This document shows positions 16,693-25,663 of a stretch of DNA of 64,000 bases, piece by piece. The notes beneath the pieces are model-generated. The model had not been told where the DNA came from. It was given only the letters and a program-made list of their open reading frames with translations, and searched no databases. Source of the DNA: Planctomycetota bacterium (GTDB taxonomy: Bacteria > Planctomycetota > UBA8742 > UBA2392); contig JADLFN010000054.1 in the NCBI GenBank assembly GCA_020845475.1, positions 1 to 64,000 on the forward strand, given 5' to 3'. Numbering within the stretch: position 1 is the stretch's first letter; each line of letters starts with the position of its first letter. Position numbers and translations under genes: made by a program.

Positions 16693-18420
16693 ATGACGGA
16701 GCAATTCGTGCAGCCCCTTGCCGCCGAGCTTGCGTACTTGTTTGGCCACGCACTGTTTCGCGAGGTGGCCTACCAGTCGTGTTCGCCCTTTGACCACGCC
16801 CGCCTGCACGGGCTGGCTTTGCTGATTCATGAGCAAACACTTGGGCTAGACGTTGACCTGGCTGCGGCGGATTCTCGCGCGGGCGAAATGGCGCAGCATG
16901 CCCAAGCCGCACGATTGGTGACTGCAACTTCCGCCGAGTACGACGATCTGGTGCGCAAAGAGCAGCAGTACCTTGAGCGAGCAGCGCGCTTTTCAATGCC
17001 GCGCCGCGGCGCGGCTGAAACCCAGACGGCCGAGGTTTCACGCTCGGCGGGCGACGTGCTGCGTATTTCCGGCCGCCATCGCGAGGCTGAAGCCTGGCAC
17101 CTCGAGAATCTGGGCAAGAAGGGCCATGAGCGCCCGTGGCAACTGGCCGAGCACTACGCGGGGCTTGGCAGCGTTTACACCGAGACCGGCAAGCTGCAGC
17201 AGGCGGCGGAAATGCTCACGCGCGCCATTGAACTGTTCAAGCAATGGGGCCACCGGCGCGGCGCGCTGATCGCAACCATCAATCTGGCCTCAGTGCATCG
17301 CCAGCTTGGCCATCTTGAGCAAACCAAGGCGCTTTTCGATCTCGCCACGGAGCTGCAATCCGAAGCCGGCGATCGGCTCAGCGATAGTTTCCTCGCCGTG
17401 CACGCGGCGATTTTCTATCACGAAACGGGCAAGACCGTGGCCGCGCGCGTGGGCTACATCCACGCCCTGGAACTGATGCGCGACCTTGGCGAGCGCCGGC
17501 TGGAAGGCATGACGCTGGGCGCTTTGGCCAACCTCTACCGCTCTCTCGGTTACACCGCGCGGGCGGAAGCCGCCTACAAAGAAGCCCTGGCGCTGCATGA
17601 GGCCCTGCGCGACACGCGCGGCGCGGGCATTGTGCTGGGCAACCTGGCCAGCATGTTCCACGATAAAGGCCGCCTGCCCGAGGCTGAGGAAATGTATGTG
17701 CAGGCCCTCGACGCCCACCGCGACAGCGGCAACCTGCGTTCTGAGGCAATCGCGCGCGGCAACCTGGGCATCCTTTACCGTGAATCCGGCCGCATCGCCG
17801 GCGCCAACCGCCTGTTCATGCAGGCGATTTCGCAGCTTGAGCAGGTGGGCGACGTCGCCATCCGCGCGGCTTTCACGTCCGAGCGCGGCTCGCTTTGCCT
17901 GCTCGCGGGCGATATTCAACATGCCGCCGAGGATGCACGCGATGTCTCGCGCCTGATTCCGCAAGCCATGCGCGCGCTCCACCTCAAACATGCGCTGCCA
18001 TTGCAGTTCCGGCTGGCCTTGGCGCGCGCGGTTCCGCTTGATTCCGAAAGTGTGGACGGCGCCACGCGCGAGCTTGAGCTCGCCCACGCACGCGCCGCCG
18101 TCAATCAAATGCGCGAGATTTTCACGGAAATCGGCCACAAGCCGCTCTCCGAAACCGCCAAGCTGATCGCCGCGTGCGAAGCCGCGCTGCGCGAGGCGGA
18201 AAACGCGCTGAATGAATGGCGCCCGCCCCGGCTGTTCAACGGCTTCCTGCCCTCCGAGCTCTCACCGCAACTGAGAAATTCGCTGCTGGGCCTGATGCGC
18301 GACCTGGACAAAGAACGCTTTGAGAGTTTCTGCTGGCAGAATCCGTACCTGCACTCCTCAATGCAGGAGAACGCAGGCAACGACGCGCCCGGTGACTGGA
18401 TGGGCCTGCCGGATCGCTGA
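16693..18420 (+). CDS. TPR-repeat protein resembling the C-terminal part of signalling ATPases
   Basis: A 575-residue soluble protein. Its N-terminus (YLFGHALFREVAYQS) resembles the segment that follows the AAA/NB-ARC ATPase in cyclase- or kinase-linked regulators (typically HALLREVAYE). Here no ATPase precedes it. From about residue 120 to 440 it consists of TPRs of about 40 residues with the pattern GNLxxxYxxxGxxxxAExxYxxAL. The C-terminal 70 residues are charged and unassigned. ATG at 16693 is chosen; a GTG 42 bases earlier is possible. A TACAAT at 16678-16683 lies close to the start, so the leader may be very short. The gene is divergent from the giant kinase. Confidence 0.8.
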   Translation: MTEQFVQPLAAELAYLFGHALFREVAYQSCSPFDHARLHGLALLIHEQTLGLDVDLAAADSRAGEMAQHAQAARLVTATSAEYDDLVRKEQQYLERAARFSMPRRGAAETQTAEVSRSAGDVLRISGRHREAEAWHLENLGKKGHERPWQLAEHYAGLGSVYTETGKLQQAAEMLTRAIELFKQWGHRRGALIATINLASVHRQLGHLEQTKALFDLATELQSEAGDRLSDSFLAVHAAIFYHETGKTVAARVGYIHALELMRDLGERRLEGMTLGALANLYRSLGYTARAEAAYKEALALHEALRDTRGAGIVLGNLASMFHDKGRLPEAEEMYVQALDAHRDSGNLRSEAIARGNLGILYRESGRIAGANRLFMQAISQLEQVGDVAIRAAFTSERGSLCLLAGDIQHAAEDARDVSRLIPQAMRALHLKHALPLQFRLALARAVPLDSESVDGATRELELAHARAAVNQMREIFTEIGHKPLSETAKLIAACEAALREAENALNEWRPPRLFNGFLPSELSPQLRNSLLGLMRDLDKERFESFCWQNPYLHSSMQENAGNDAPGDWMGLPDR

Positions 18421-18505
18421 TTTCAATTTCCGAACATTCTGGAACCTGTCCTGGCGCATTGCGTTTCAAGGCCGGACACTTCGTTTCCATACTCGGGGAA
18501 TTCCC

Positions 18506-21500
18506 ATGCGGCTGAAGAAACCCAATTGGCGAGGCTTCGCCTTGTGCGGCGCGCTGTGCGCAACGATGGTCGGCGGCCTGAGCTGGTTTGACGCGCAGAG
18601 CAAGCCCGAAGAACTTGGCGGGGCGGAACGCTTCACCACGCACGTTTCCACCGACAAGCCGATGTATCGACCCGGCGAAACCATGTATCTGCGCAGCGTG
18701 CACCTGCACGCCTTCAAGCATACGCCGATCAAGGGCGATAGCTGGGCCAGCGCCAAGGTCACGAACTCGCGCGGCGCGGTAGTGATGCAGACGAGTTTCC
18801 AGGTCAAGGATTCCAGCGGCGGTGCAAGCTGGCAGATTCCCGCAAACCTGCCCGGCGGAGAGTACACGCTTGGCGTTTCGCAAAACGGCTATGCGCCCTC
18901 CGAGCGCAGGTTTGATGTGCGCGCCTATCGCGCACCGCGCCTGAAAACCCAGATGGAATTCCTGCGCAAGGGTTACGGCCCCGGCGACAAAGTCAGTGTC
19001 GTGGCGACTGCGCGCCGCGCCGAGGGCGGCATGCCGGAAAACGCCAAAGTGACCGCCGTGGCCCGCATCGACGGCGCAGAAGTATGGCGCGGCGAAACCA
19101 AGATTGATGCGCGCGGGCGTTGCAGCGTGAGCTTTGACCTGCCCGCGAAGATTGAAGAGGGCGTGGGCTCGCTCTCGCTCGTCATCGAAGATGGCGGCGT
19201 GATCGAAACCGCCAGCAAGACGCTGCCCATCCTGTTGCAGAAGATTCCCATGTCGATTTGCCCCGAAGGCGGCGACTTGGTGGCCGGCATTGAGTGCGGC
19301 CTGTACGTGGAAGCCACAACGCCATGGGGCGACCCCGCCGACATGAGCTGCGAGATCGTTGATGGCAACGGGGCGAAAGCGGCCGAATTCGCCACCCAGC
19401 ACGAAGGACGCGCTTACGTGGCTTTCAAGCCCGACGCGAAGGATTACTTCGTCAAAGTGGTCAAGCCTGCGGGTGTCACGCACTTGACGCCGCTGCCCAA
19501 AGTGCTGGCGCAGGGTGTTTCATTGCGCACCCAGCAATCGGTGGTGGGCGCGGGCGAAGCCGTGGGCTTCCACGTTGCCGCTACCAAAGAAGGCGCTTAT
19601 CGGCTGATGGTCAGCCAGCGCGAGAAGGAAGTCTCGTCTGTACGCCTGGTGCTAAAGCCGGGCCAGAGTGAATCCGTGTTCCTGAATCCCGGCGCCGAAG
19701 TTGACGGCGTGCTGCGCGCGACGCTGTTTGATGCCGAGGGCAAGCCCTTGGCCGAGCGCCTGATTTTCCGCCGCAGCGCACAACAGTTGAACATCGAAGT
19801 CAGCGCGCCCGCGCAGACGGTGCCGGGCGAGAAAGTTGAACTCACGGTGCGCACGTCCAATGGCAAAGGCGAACCCGTAAGCGCAGTCGTGGGCCTGACT
19901 GTCACCGACGACGCCGTGCTGGAGATGATTGAGAAGCGCAAACAAGCGCCGCGCCTGCCCGTGATGGTGCTGCTGGAAAACGAAGTCGATCACCTCGAAG
20001 ATGCTCATGTCTATCTGAATGATGAGCCGCGCTCAATGCAGGCCCTTGACCTGATGCTGGGCACGCAGGGCTGGCGTCGATTTGCGTACGTCAAGCCCGC
20101 CGAGTTCATGACGGCTCACGGGGACAAGGGCAAGCGACTTCTGGCCTACTACAATCCCCCGCCGCCCGCAGCAGAGTGGGAGGGTGGCGGAGCGGGCGGC
20201 GGAGCCGATGGCGCCGGGCCCGTGCGCCGGGCTGCGGGTGGCAAGGGTGCACCCGTTCCCAACGCCCCGCAGGGCGATGCGCGCGACGATCAGAACGACG
20301 CACCCAACAATGTTGAAGAAAAAGCCGCCAAGCGCAATTTCGAAGAAGACGAACTCGAAGACGCCAAAGCGCCTGCCGACAAACCGATGCGTGACGCCGA
20401 GAAGCGCATGGAGCGGCGCAAGCGCGCATCCGACGTGCAATACGTTCGCGAATTCGCCCACAAATTGCGCGAAGACCGCAAGCCCGGCGACCGCGTCGAT
20501 TTCACCGAGACGCTGTATTGGAACGCCGGCGTCAAAACCGACAAAGACGGGCTGGCCAAGGTCAGCTTCTGGATGAACGACAGCGTCACAGGTTTCCGCG
20601 TGCTCGCCGACGGTTTCACAGAAACCGGTGCCTTGGGCTCGGGCGACGCACTGATCAACTCGCGCCAGCCCTTCTACGTTGAACCCAAACTGCCGCTGGA
20701 AGCCACGGCGGGCGATCTAATCCTGTTGCCCGTTTCGCTCGTGAACTCGACAAGCGACGGCCTGAAAGTCGTGCTCGAAGCCAAGGGCGGCGAGGCGCTT
20801 TCTCTGCCCGAAAATTTCGTGGGCAACCTCGACCTCAAGCGCGATGAGCGCGGACGGCTGCTGCTGCCCGTGCGCGTTGGCAAGGCCAACGGAAAAATCA
20901 CGCTCACGCTCGATGGCAAAGCCGGCGCGTTCTCCGACAAAGTCACGCGCGAGATCATGGTCAAGCCCCTGGGCTTCCCCATGAGCTTCACCTCGGGCGG
21001 CATGCTCGATAAGCCGCAGTCGATTTCCTTCGAGATTCCCGCCGACGTGCACCGCTCCAGCATCACGGCCTCGGCGAAGGTTTATCCTACGCCCGCGGCC
21101 AACCTGGTGCAGGCCATGGAGGCCTTGATCCGCGAACCCTATGGCTGATTCGAGCAGTGTAGCTCGGTGAGCTACCCGCTGGTGATGGCACAGCAATACT
21201 TCACGACCCACACGGGCATCGATCCCGCGCTCGTGTCGCGCGCCAATGAAATGATGGAAAAGAGCTACAAGATTCTCACAAGCTTTGAGTGCAAGGAGGG
21301 CGGCTTTGAGTGGTTCGGCAACGGCAAGGGCCACGAGTCGCTCACGGCCTACGGTGTATTGCAGTTCAGCGACATGGCCAAGGTCTATCCCGTCGATGCC
21401 GAGATGCTGAAACGGACCCGCGCCTGGCTGATCTCGCGCAGGAACGGCAAGGGCGGCTTTGACATCAACCCGCGCTTCCTGCATGACTGGGGCTGCCCGC

Positions 21501-22558
21501 AGCACATCGCCGACGCCTACATTACATGGTCGCTGACCGAGACCGGCGAAAAGGGCCTCGACGCAGAAATCGAAGCGCTGGCGAAGGACGCCGAAGGCCG
21601 CGACGATCCCTACTACAACGGGCTCGTCGCGCTGTGCCTGTTCAACGTCGGCCGCAAAACCGACGCCCAGAAGGTGCTCGCCAAATTGGGCAAGCACCAG
21701 CACGCAGACGGCAGCGTGATTGATTCCAAGACCACAGTGGTTCACTCGCAGGGCGATGCCCTGCTCGTCGAGACAACAGCGGTCACGGTGCTCGCTTGGC
21801 TGCGGGACAAGGAGTACGCCGGCAACGTAGAAAAGGCCATGCAGTGGCTGACCACGCGCTGCAAGGACGGCTGCTACGCCAGCACGCAAGCCACGGTGCT
21901 TGCACTCAAGGCCGTCGTCGCCTACGACGCCGCCCGTGCCACGCCCAAGGCCGACGGCGCCATTGTGCTGCTGGTTGACGGCAAGGAATGGGCCAAGATT
22001 CCCTTCACGAAGGAAACCACGGGCACGATCGAGCTGCCCAATTTCTCCGAAGGCCTGAGCCCCGGTGCACACAAAGTTGAGCTGCGCATGCTCGATGGCT
22101 CGCCCATGCCCTACTCGCTGGATGTGCGCTTTTACTCCACCAAGCCGGGCAGCGACGCCAACTGCGTGCTCGACTTTGGCGTCAAGCTCGCAGCCAGCGA
22201 AATCAAGGAAGGCGAGAGCACCGAAGTGCGCGTCAAACTCGCCAACACCGACGCCAAGGAAGGCAAGAGCATGGCCATGGCCATTGTCGGCCTGCCCGGC
22301 GGCCTTGAAGTGCGCCATGAGAAATTGAAGGAACTCGTGAAGCAGGGCATCGTCAACGCCTACGAAACGCGCGGCCGCGACGTGATTTTCTACGTCACGC
22401 TCATGGAGCCCGGCCAAGTGATCGAGTTTTCCTTCGACGCCATCGCCGCCGTTCCGGGCGAGTATCGTGGCCAAGCCAGCCGCGCTTATCTGTATTACGC
22501 GGACGAATACCGGAAGTGGGTGGAAGGCCTGAACGTAAAGATCACGCCGCGGCAATAG
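18506..22558 (+). CDS. Alpha-2-macroglobulin family protein with in-frame UGA at the thioester cysteine (candidate selenoprotein)
   Basis: The frame runs 1350 residues if UGA at 21146-21148 is read through. ATG 18506 has GGGGAA upstream. A membrane/signal segment lies at about 8-30, then macroglobulin beta-sandwich domains, an acidic Gly/Pro-rich bait-like stretch (about 548-638), and an alpha-alpha thioester domain (about 870-1190). Family members carry G-C-x-E-Q, in which Cys and Gln form the thioester that traps proteases. Here the sequence is REPYG-[UGA]-FEQCSS, so UGA (residue 881) replaces exactly that Cys, and Gln884 is intact. No frameshift is needed and 470 well-conserved residues follow. 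Sec would allow a selenoester. A TGC/TGT to TGA nonsense mutation is the alternative. The strong terminator downstream at 22568 suggests a complete transcription unit. Confidence 0.88.
21146..21181 (+). promoter_or_regulatory. Candidate bacterial SECIS hairpin next to an in-frame UGA
   Basis: The UGA at 21146-21148 is followed by GTAGCTC (21159-21165), loop GGT (21166-21168) and GAGCTAC (21169-21175), a perfect 7-bp stem. An outer CAG (21155-21157) can pair with CTG (21179-21181) across a small internal loop. The loop begins 17 nt after the UGA and starts with G. Known bacterial SECIS elements are hairpins inside the coding sequence with a G in the apical loop about 16-37 nt after UGA. That is established knowledge; function here is inferred. 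Confidence 0.65.
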
Positions 22559-22567
22559 GCCGGACAG

Positions 22568-22603
22568 AACGAAAAGGCCGCCCTCGCGGGCGGCCTTTTC
22601 GTT
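22568..22603. terminator. Bidirectional intrinsic terminator
   Basis: A perfect 16-bp inverted repeat (AACGAAAAGGCCGCCC and its complement) around a TCGC loop. A-rich and T-rich ends give a U-tract on either strand. It lies between the convergent alpha-2-macroglobulin and Rrf2 genes and can end both transcripts. Confidence 0.92.
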
Positions 22604-22608
22604 GTGAA

Positions 22609-23061
22609 TTACGACTTGGCGGCTTCCCTCTTGGGCTTGCGCACAATGGGCCGTTCAAACTTCGCGAACTCAGCAAGCGTCTTGGTGTGAAGTTGCTCTT
22701 CGTAGCGTGAACGCACAGACTTCCAGAACTCGTGCAGCGGGCAGGCCGTGGCATCGCTGCATTTGGCCTCACCCAGCACGCACTCTTCGGTTTTCTGTAC
22801 GTCCTCAAAAGGCATCACGAGATCCAGCAGCAGGATGCTTTCGGGCTTGCGCATGAGGCGAAAGCCGCCCAGGCGCCCGCGCGTACTCTCAAGGATGCGC
22901 GAGCGCACCAACTGCTGCAGTATCTTCGAGAGATAGTGATGCGGGATGTCCAGCTTGTCGGCCAGATCCTTGGCGAGCACATATTCGCCCTGCGGCCGGC
23001 GCGCAATCTCCATCATCGCGCGAATGGCGTACTCGCACGTCTGGTTGAAAAATGCGCTCAT
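22609..23061 (-). CDS. Rrf2-family Fe-S type transcriptional regulator
   Basis: A 150-residue regulator of the IscR/NsrR/RirA group. It has an N-terminal winged helix (residues 1-75: CEYAIRAMMEIA, HHYLSKILQQL, GRLGGFRL). Three cysteines follow at Cys94, Cys101 and Cys107 in a spacing typical of iron-sulfur-binding Rrf2 proteins, so it probably senses NO, oxygen or Fe-S status. It is the last gene of a three-gene unit behind an SseB-like protein and a NifU-hemerythrin fusion. The promoter of that unit carries a motif also found before the nar operon and between nnrS and moaA, so autoregulation is a reasonable inference. Confidence 0.88.
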   Translation of the reverse strand: MSAFFNQTCEYAIRAMMEIARRPQGEYVLAKDLADKLDIPHHYLSKILQQLVRSRILESTRGRLGGFRLMRKPESILLLDLVMPFEDVQKTEECVLGEAKCSDATACPLHEFWKSVRSRYEEQLHTKTLAEFAKFERPIVRKPKREAAKS

Positions 23062-23082
23062 AAGAAATCACTCCGTGGATAA

Positions 23083-23760
23083 CTAGACCCGTTTGTACAC
23101 GAGAAACTCGTCGCGCAACAGCCCCGCAACCGGCTGCGCGTGATCCGGCAGCATGTCCACGGCCATGCCGCGCGGAAGCGTTTCGCACCACTGGTCGCCC
23201 ATTTCCATGAACGCATCCTGGAACTGCTCGTGACCTTCGGGCACGTTCTGTTTGAGCACCAGCAGCGGGCGCAGTTCCGGCTCGCCTTCGACGCCTTCCT
23301 TGCGCAGGGCCATCTCCATCAGCCAAACGGCGACCACCGTGGGCAGCGAATCCGCCACGCGCTTGAGGTCTTCCATATAACGCTCGGGCAGCGTGAAACT
23401 TGCGGGGCGCACTTCCATGAGCGTGCCGTGGGGCAGGAACTGGCGGCTGGTGGCGCCGTTCTTGGTGTAGCTGAGCGTGGCCTCGGTTTCCTGCATGGCA
23501 TCAACGCAAAGCTGCGGCTCATGGTGGGCCGCCAGTTGATCGAGCAAATCCGCCGTGTCCACGCTCACGCACTCCAGGCCCTTGGTTTTGTCCAGGCCGG
23601 TGACGCGCGCGAAATGTTGCAGATACTCGGCTTTCGTGAACGCGATCGGCATCTGCTTGCCTTCGGGGTTCACGGCCTTGATCGCCTCCGGCTCGCCATC
23701 GTCGCCGCGGATCATCGGCACAAACAAGGATTCAGGCAGATTCAGCGCGGCTTCGCTCAT
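23083..23760 (-). CDS. SseB-like protein
   Basis: A 225-residue protein. The first 100 residues resemble the SseB N-terminal domain: FVPMIRGD, an amphipathic strand with IAFTKAEYLQHFA, and a DLLDQLAAHHEPQLCVDA segment. The second half (TLPERYMEDLKRVADSLPTV) would correspond to the SseB C-terminal domain. The molecular function of SseB proteins is unclear. Its ATG overlaps the stop of the upstream NifU-hemerythrin gene (ATGA), showing translational coupling. Assignment of the second half is tentative. Confidence 0.65.
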   Translation of the reverse strand: MSEAALNLPESLFVPMIRGDDGEPEAIKAVNPEGKQMPIAFTKAEYLQHFARVTGLDKTKGLECVSVDTADLLDQLAAHHEPQLCVDAMQETEATLSYTKNGATSRQFLPHGTLMEVRPASFTLPERYMEDLKRVADSLPTVVAVWLMEMALRKEGVEGEPELRPLLVLKQNVPEGHEQFQDAFMEMGDQWCETLPRGMAVDMLPDHAQPVAGLLRDEFLVYKRV

Positions 23761-24524
23761 GACTGGGCTTTCATAGGTGCGAGCAGGCCGCGATGCCCTG
23801 CATGGCGGGCAATGTCCTCGCGCAGCTCGCGCTTGAGGTCTTCGGACAAATGATTGAGCGGGCCAAACAGGCCGCTGCGTTCTTTCTGCAGATGCTGTTC
23901 AAAGGTGCGCGCCAGGCGCTGAAGCTTTTCGTAAAGCTCGCGGGCACCCGGCCCGTCAGCCGCGCCATAGCGCACCACGGCTGCCGCAAAATCCGCGAAC
24001 AGCCGGTGCAGCAGCTCGTGCTCCTGCCGCAGCACGTGCACCGGGCCCGAAGTCAGCCCCAGCAGCGATTCGGCTGCACCATAGAGCACTTCTTCTTCAA
24101 GCCTCAGCAGCGAGGCAATGCGCCCGCGCGCCGCTTCAATGAAGGTCATCACCACCGCGGGCAGCGTGGCGCCGGGCCGCAAATCATCGAGCGCATTGAG
24201 TGCATCGCGCATCAATGAAAGTCCCTGATCCTGCCAGAGCTGAACGTTGGCCGTGATGTCAGTGTCCTGCGCAACATCAGCCGCGCCGTGTTCAACCTGA
24301 CGCACGCCCGTCACCCAGGCAAGCTGTCCCTGCAGGGCCGATTGAATGCCCTCAAACACGGTAACGCCGGCGCTGGCGCAGCCCACGCAGTTGCCGGTGA
24401 GGCGCACGGACACCATGCCGTTGTCGGCAATGTCAACGAGCTCCACATCGCCGCCATCAGCCTTGATGTAGGGCCGGATTTGCTCAAGGGCCTTGAGAAC
24501 ATCGGAACGATAAAGCGGGTTCAT
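23757..24524 (-). CDS. NifU-like domain fused to a hemerythrin (HHE) domain
   Basis: A 255-residue fusion. Residues 1-70 are a NifU C-terminal (Nfu) domain with the scaffold motif GNCVGCAS (Cys46, Cys49), which in this family holds a transient [4Fe-4S] cluster. Residues about 85-240 form a four-helix hemerythrin-like bundle with candidate ligands in EEEVLYGA, HVLRQEHELLHRLF and FEQHLQKERSGLF. The pairing joins an Fe-S carrier to a non-heme diiron site that could bind oxygen or NO. As first gene of an operon ending in an Fe-S Rrf2 regulator, it suggests a cluster repair or delivery role under nitrosative stress. The domain calls are firm and the role is inference. Confidence 0.82.
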   Translation of the reverse strand: MNPLYRSDVLKALEQIRPYIKADGGDVELVDIADNGMVSVRLTGNCVGCASAGVTVFEGIQSALQGQLAWVTGVRQVEHGAADVAQDTDITANVQLWQDQGLSLMRDALNALDDLRPGATLPAVVMTFIEAARGRIASLLRLEEEVLYGAAESLLGLTSGPVHVLRQEHELLHRLFADFAAAVVRYGAADGPGARELYEKLQRLARTFEQHLQKERSGLFGPLNHLSEDLKRELREDIARHAGHRGLLAPMKAQS

Positions 24525-24550
24525 GGTCAGCCTTTTACCTTACTGTTCAA

Positions 24551-24579
24551 ATAATAGGGACGGGCGAGAAGGAAAACAA
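24551..24579 (-). promoter_or_regulatory. Candidate sigma-70 promoter of the NifU-HHE / SseB / Rrf2 unit
   Basis: On the minus strand TTGTTT (24574-24579) and TATTAT (24551-24556) are separated by 17 bases. The start codon follows 26 bases after the -10. Confidence 0.5.
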
Positions 24580-24592
24580 GACTCTGATATCC
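24576..24592 (+). promoter_or_regulatory. Shared operator-like motif ACAAGA-CTC-TGATATCC
   Basis: This 17-base site matches the one at 24735-24751 (same spacing, ACAAGA then three bases then TGATATC). It overlaps the candidate -35 element of the NifU-HHE unit. A related copy lies at 61748-61762. I infer a site for one of the encoded Rrf2 regulators. Confidence 0.5.
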
Positions 24593-24698
24593 TTTTATGC
24601 CGAAAGGCACCGTGGGAGTGTTGGTAAATCATGGTAAGGGTGGGGTTTATGTGGACAACGTGTGATTCAGTCTAACCGGAGTCTTTTATCTTTTTTGT

Positions 24699-24729
24699 TT
24701 GGCTCTTGCATGTCCAGGGTGTATATACT
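24699..24729 (+). promoter_or_regulatory. Candidate promoter of the nar/ACIII operon
   Basis: TTGGCT (24699-24704) and TATACT (24724-24729) are separated by 19 bases. T-rich sequence lies directly upstream. The spacing is longer than ideal. The operator-like palindrome lies just downstream of the -10. Confidence 0.4.
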
Positions 24730-24734
24730 AGGTA

Positions 24735-24751
24735 ACAAGATATTGATATCT
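24735..24751 (+). promoter_or_regulatory. Palindromic operator-like site before the nar operon
   Basis: The inverted repeat AGATAT-TG-ATATCT spans 24738-24751 and forms part of the longer motif ACAAGA-TAT-TGATATCT. It lies 9 bases after the -10 candidate, over the expected transcription start, a typical place for a repressor such as an Rrf2 protein. Confidence 0.55.
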
Positions 24752-24787
24752 GATTAGTACGGAATCAATTCTCGGGGGTAAACAGCC

Positions 24788-25663
24788 TTGGCATCTCTCC
24801 GCATTCATCTTTGCCTCGCCTTCGCGCTCGCCGCGATGGCCTGCGCATTCCTCGCGTTCGACGCACGCGAGGCTCTGGCCCAGGACGCCAACGTCAAAGC
24901 GGCCGGCCTGGACAACTTCAAGAAATATTGCTCGTCCTGCCATAGCATCGGCGGCGGCAAATTGGTCGGTCCCGACCTCGCGGGTCTCAAGGAACGCGCG
25001 CCGTCTCGTGACTGGGCAATCGCTTTCACCAAGGATCCCAAGAGTCAGAACGACGCCTACTCCAAGAAAATTCGCGCCGATTTCAACGATGTGATGAGCC
25101 CTCAGTCCAAGGCGGCGGGCGGCGCACTCGACGACCAGACCATCGCCGACATCGTTGATTTCATTTTCGCCGGCGGGCCGGGCCTTGCGCAGAAGAAGCT
25201 TCGCACTGCAACGGCCGCCGACATTGACACCGGCCGGGCGATCTTCATGGGCGAACAGCGCCTGACCAACGGCGGCCCCGCCTGCATCTCCTGCCACAGC
25301 ATCGCGGGCGTGACCGGCCTGGGCGGCGGAACGCTGGCCTCGCAGGTGGGCGCCAAGAACCCGGACCTGACGGCCGCTTTCAACCGCAACGGTGGCGAGG
25401 CCGGTTTGCGGGCCGCGCTCGGCTCGCCACAGTTCCTGGTCATGGCACAGGTTTACGGCAAGCAGCCCATGACGGAAGACGAAGTGATCGCGCTGACCGC
25501 TTTCCTGGGTGATGCTTCGCGCAAGACAGAACCCGATCAGCGCAGCGACTACCTCATTATCTACGGCATCGTCGGCGCAATCGCGCTGCTCTTTGCCCTC
25601 GACTTCATCTGGATCAAGCGCTTCCGCAATGTGCGCAAGACGCTGGTGGGAGACCAGTCATGA
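24788..25663 (+). CDS. Membrane-anchored diheme cytochrome c (NarC-like position)
   Basis: A 291-residue c-type cytochrome. A Sec signal peptide (about 1-31, cleaved near ALAQ) is followed by two cytochrome c domains with heme sites CSSCH (Cys48) and CISCH (Cys166) and a C-terminal membrane helix (about 256-276) ending in a basic tail. It starts with TTG at 24788 behind a GGGGG ribosome site. Its stop overlaps the narG start by 4 bases (ATGA). Thermus nar operons also begin with a diheme cytochrome gene (narC), so a role in wiring nitrate reductase to the cytochrome pool is plausible. Sequence relation to NarC was not tested. Confidence 0.88.
   Translation: MASLRIHLCLAFALAAMACAFLAFDAREALAQDANVKAAGLDNFKKYCSSCHSIGGGKLVGPDLAGLKERAPSRDWAIAFTKDPKSQNDAYSKKIRADFNDVMSPQSKAAGGALDDQTIADIVDFIFAGGPGLAQKKLRTATAADIDTGRAIFMGEQRLTNGGPACISCHSIAGVTGLGGGTLASQVGAKNPDLTAAFNRNGGEAGLRAALGSPQFLVMAQVYGKQPMTEDEVIALTAFLGDASRKTEPDQRSDYLIIYGIVGAIALLFALDFIWIKRFRNVRKTLVGDQS

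Noticed and set aside
21167-22558. A separate gene starting at GTG 21167 after the alpha-2-macroglobulin stop
   Set aside because: It is in the same frame as the upstream part, begins inside the thioester domain, has no ribosome site, and both pieces together make one normal family member. The GTG is part of the hairpin (loop GGT plus stem).
24744-24767. FNR-type site before the nar operon (TTGAT and ATCAA)
   Set aside because: The half-sites are 14 bases apart instead of 4, so they do not form a standard FNR box.
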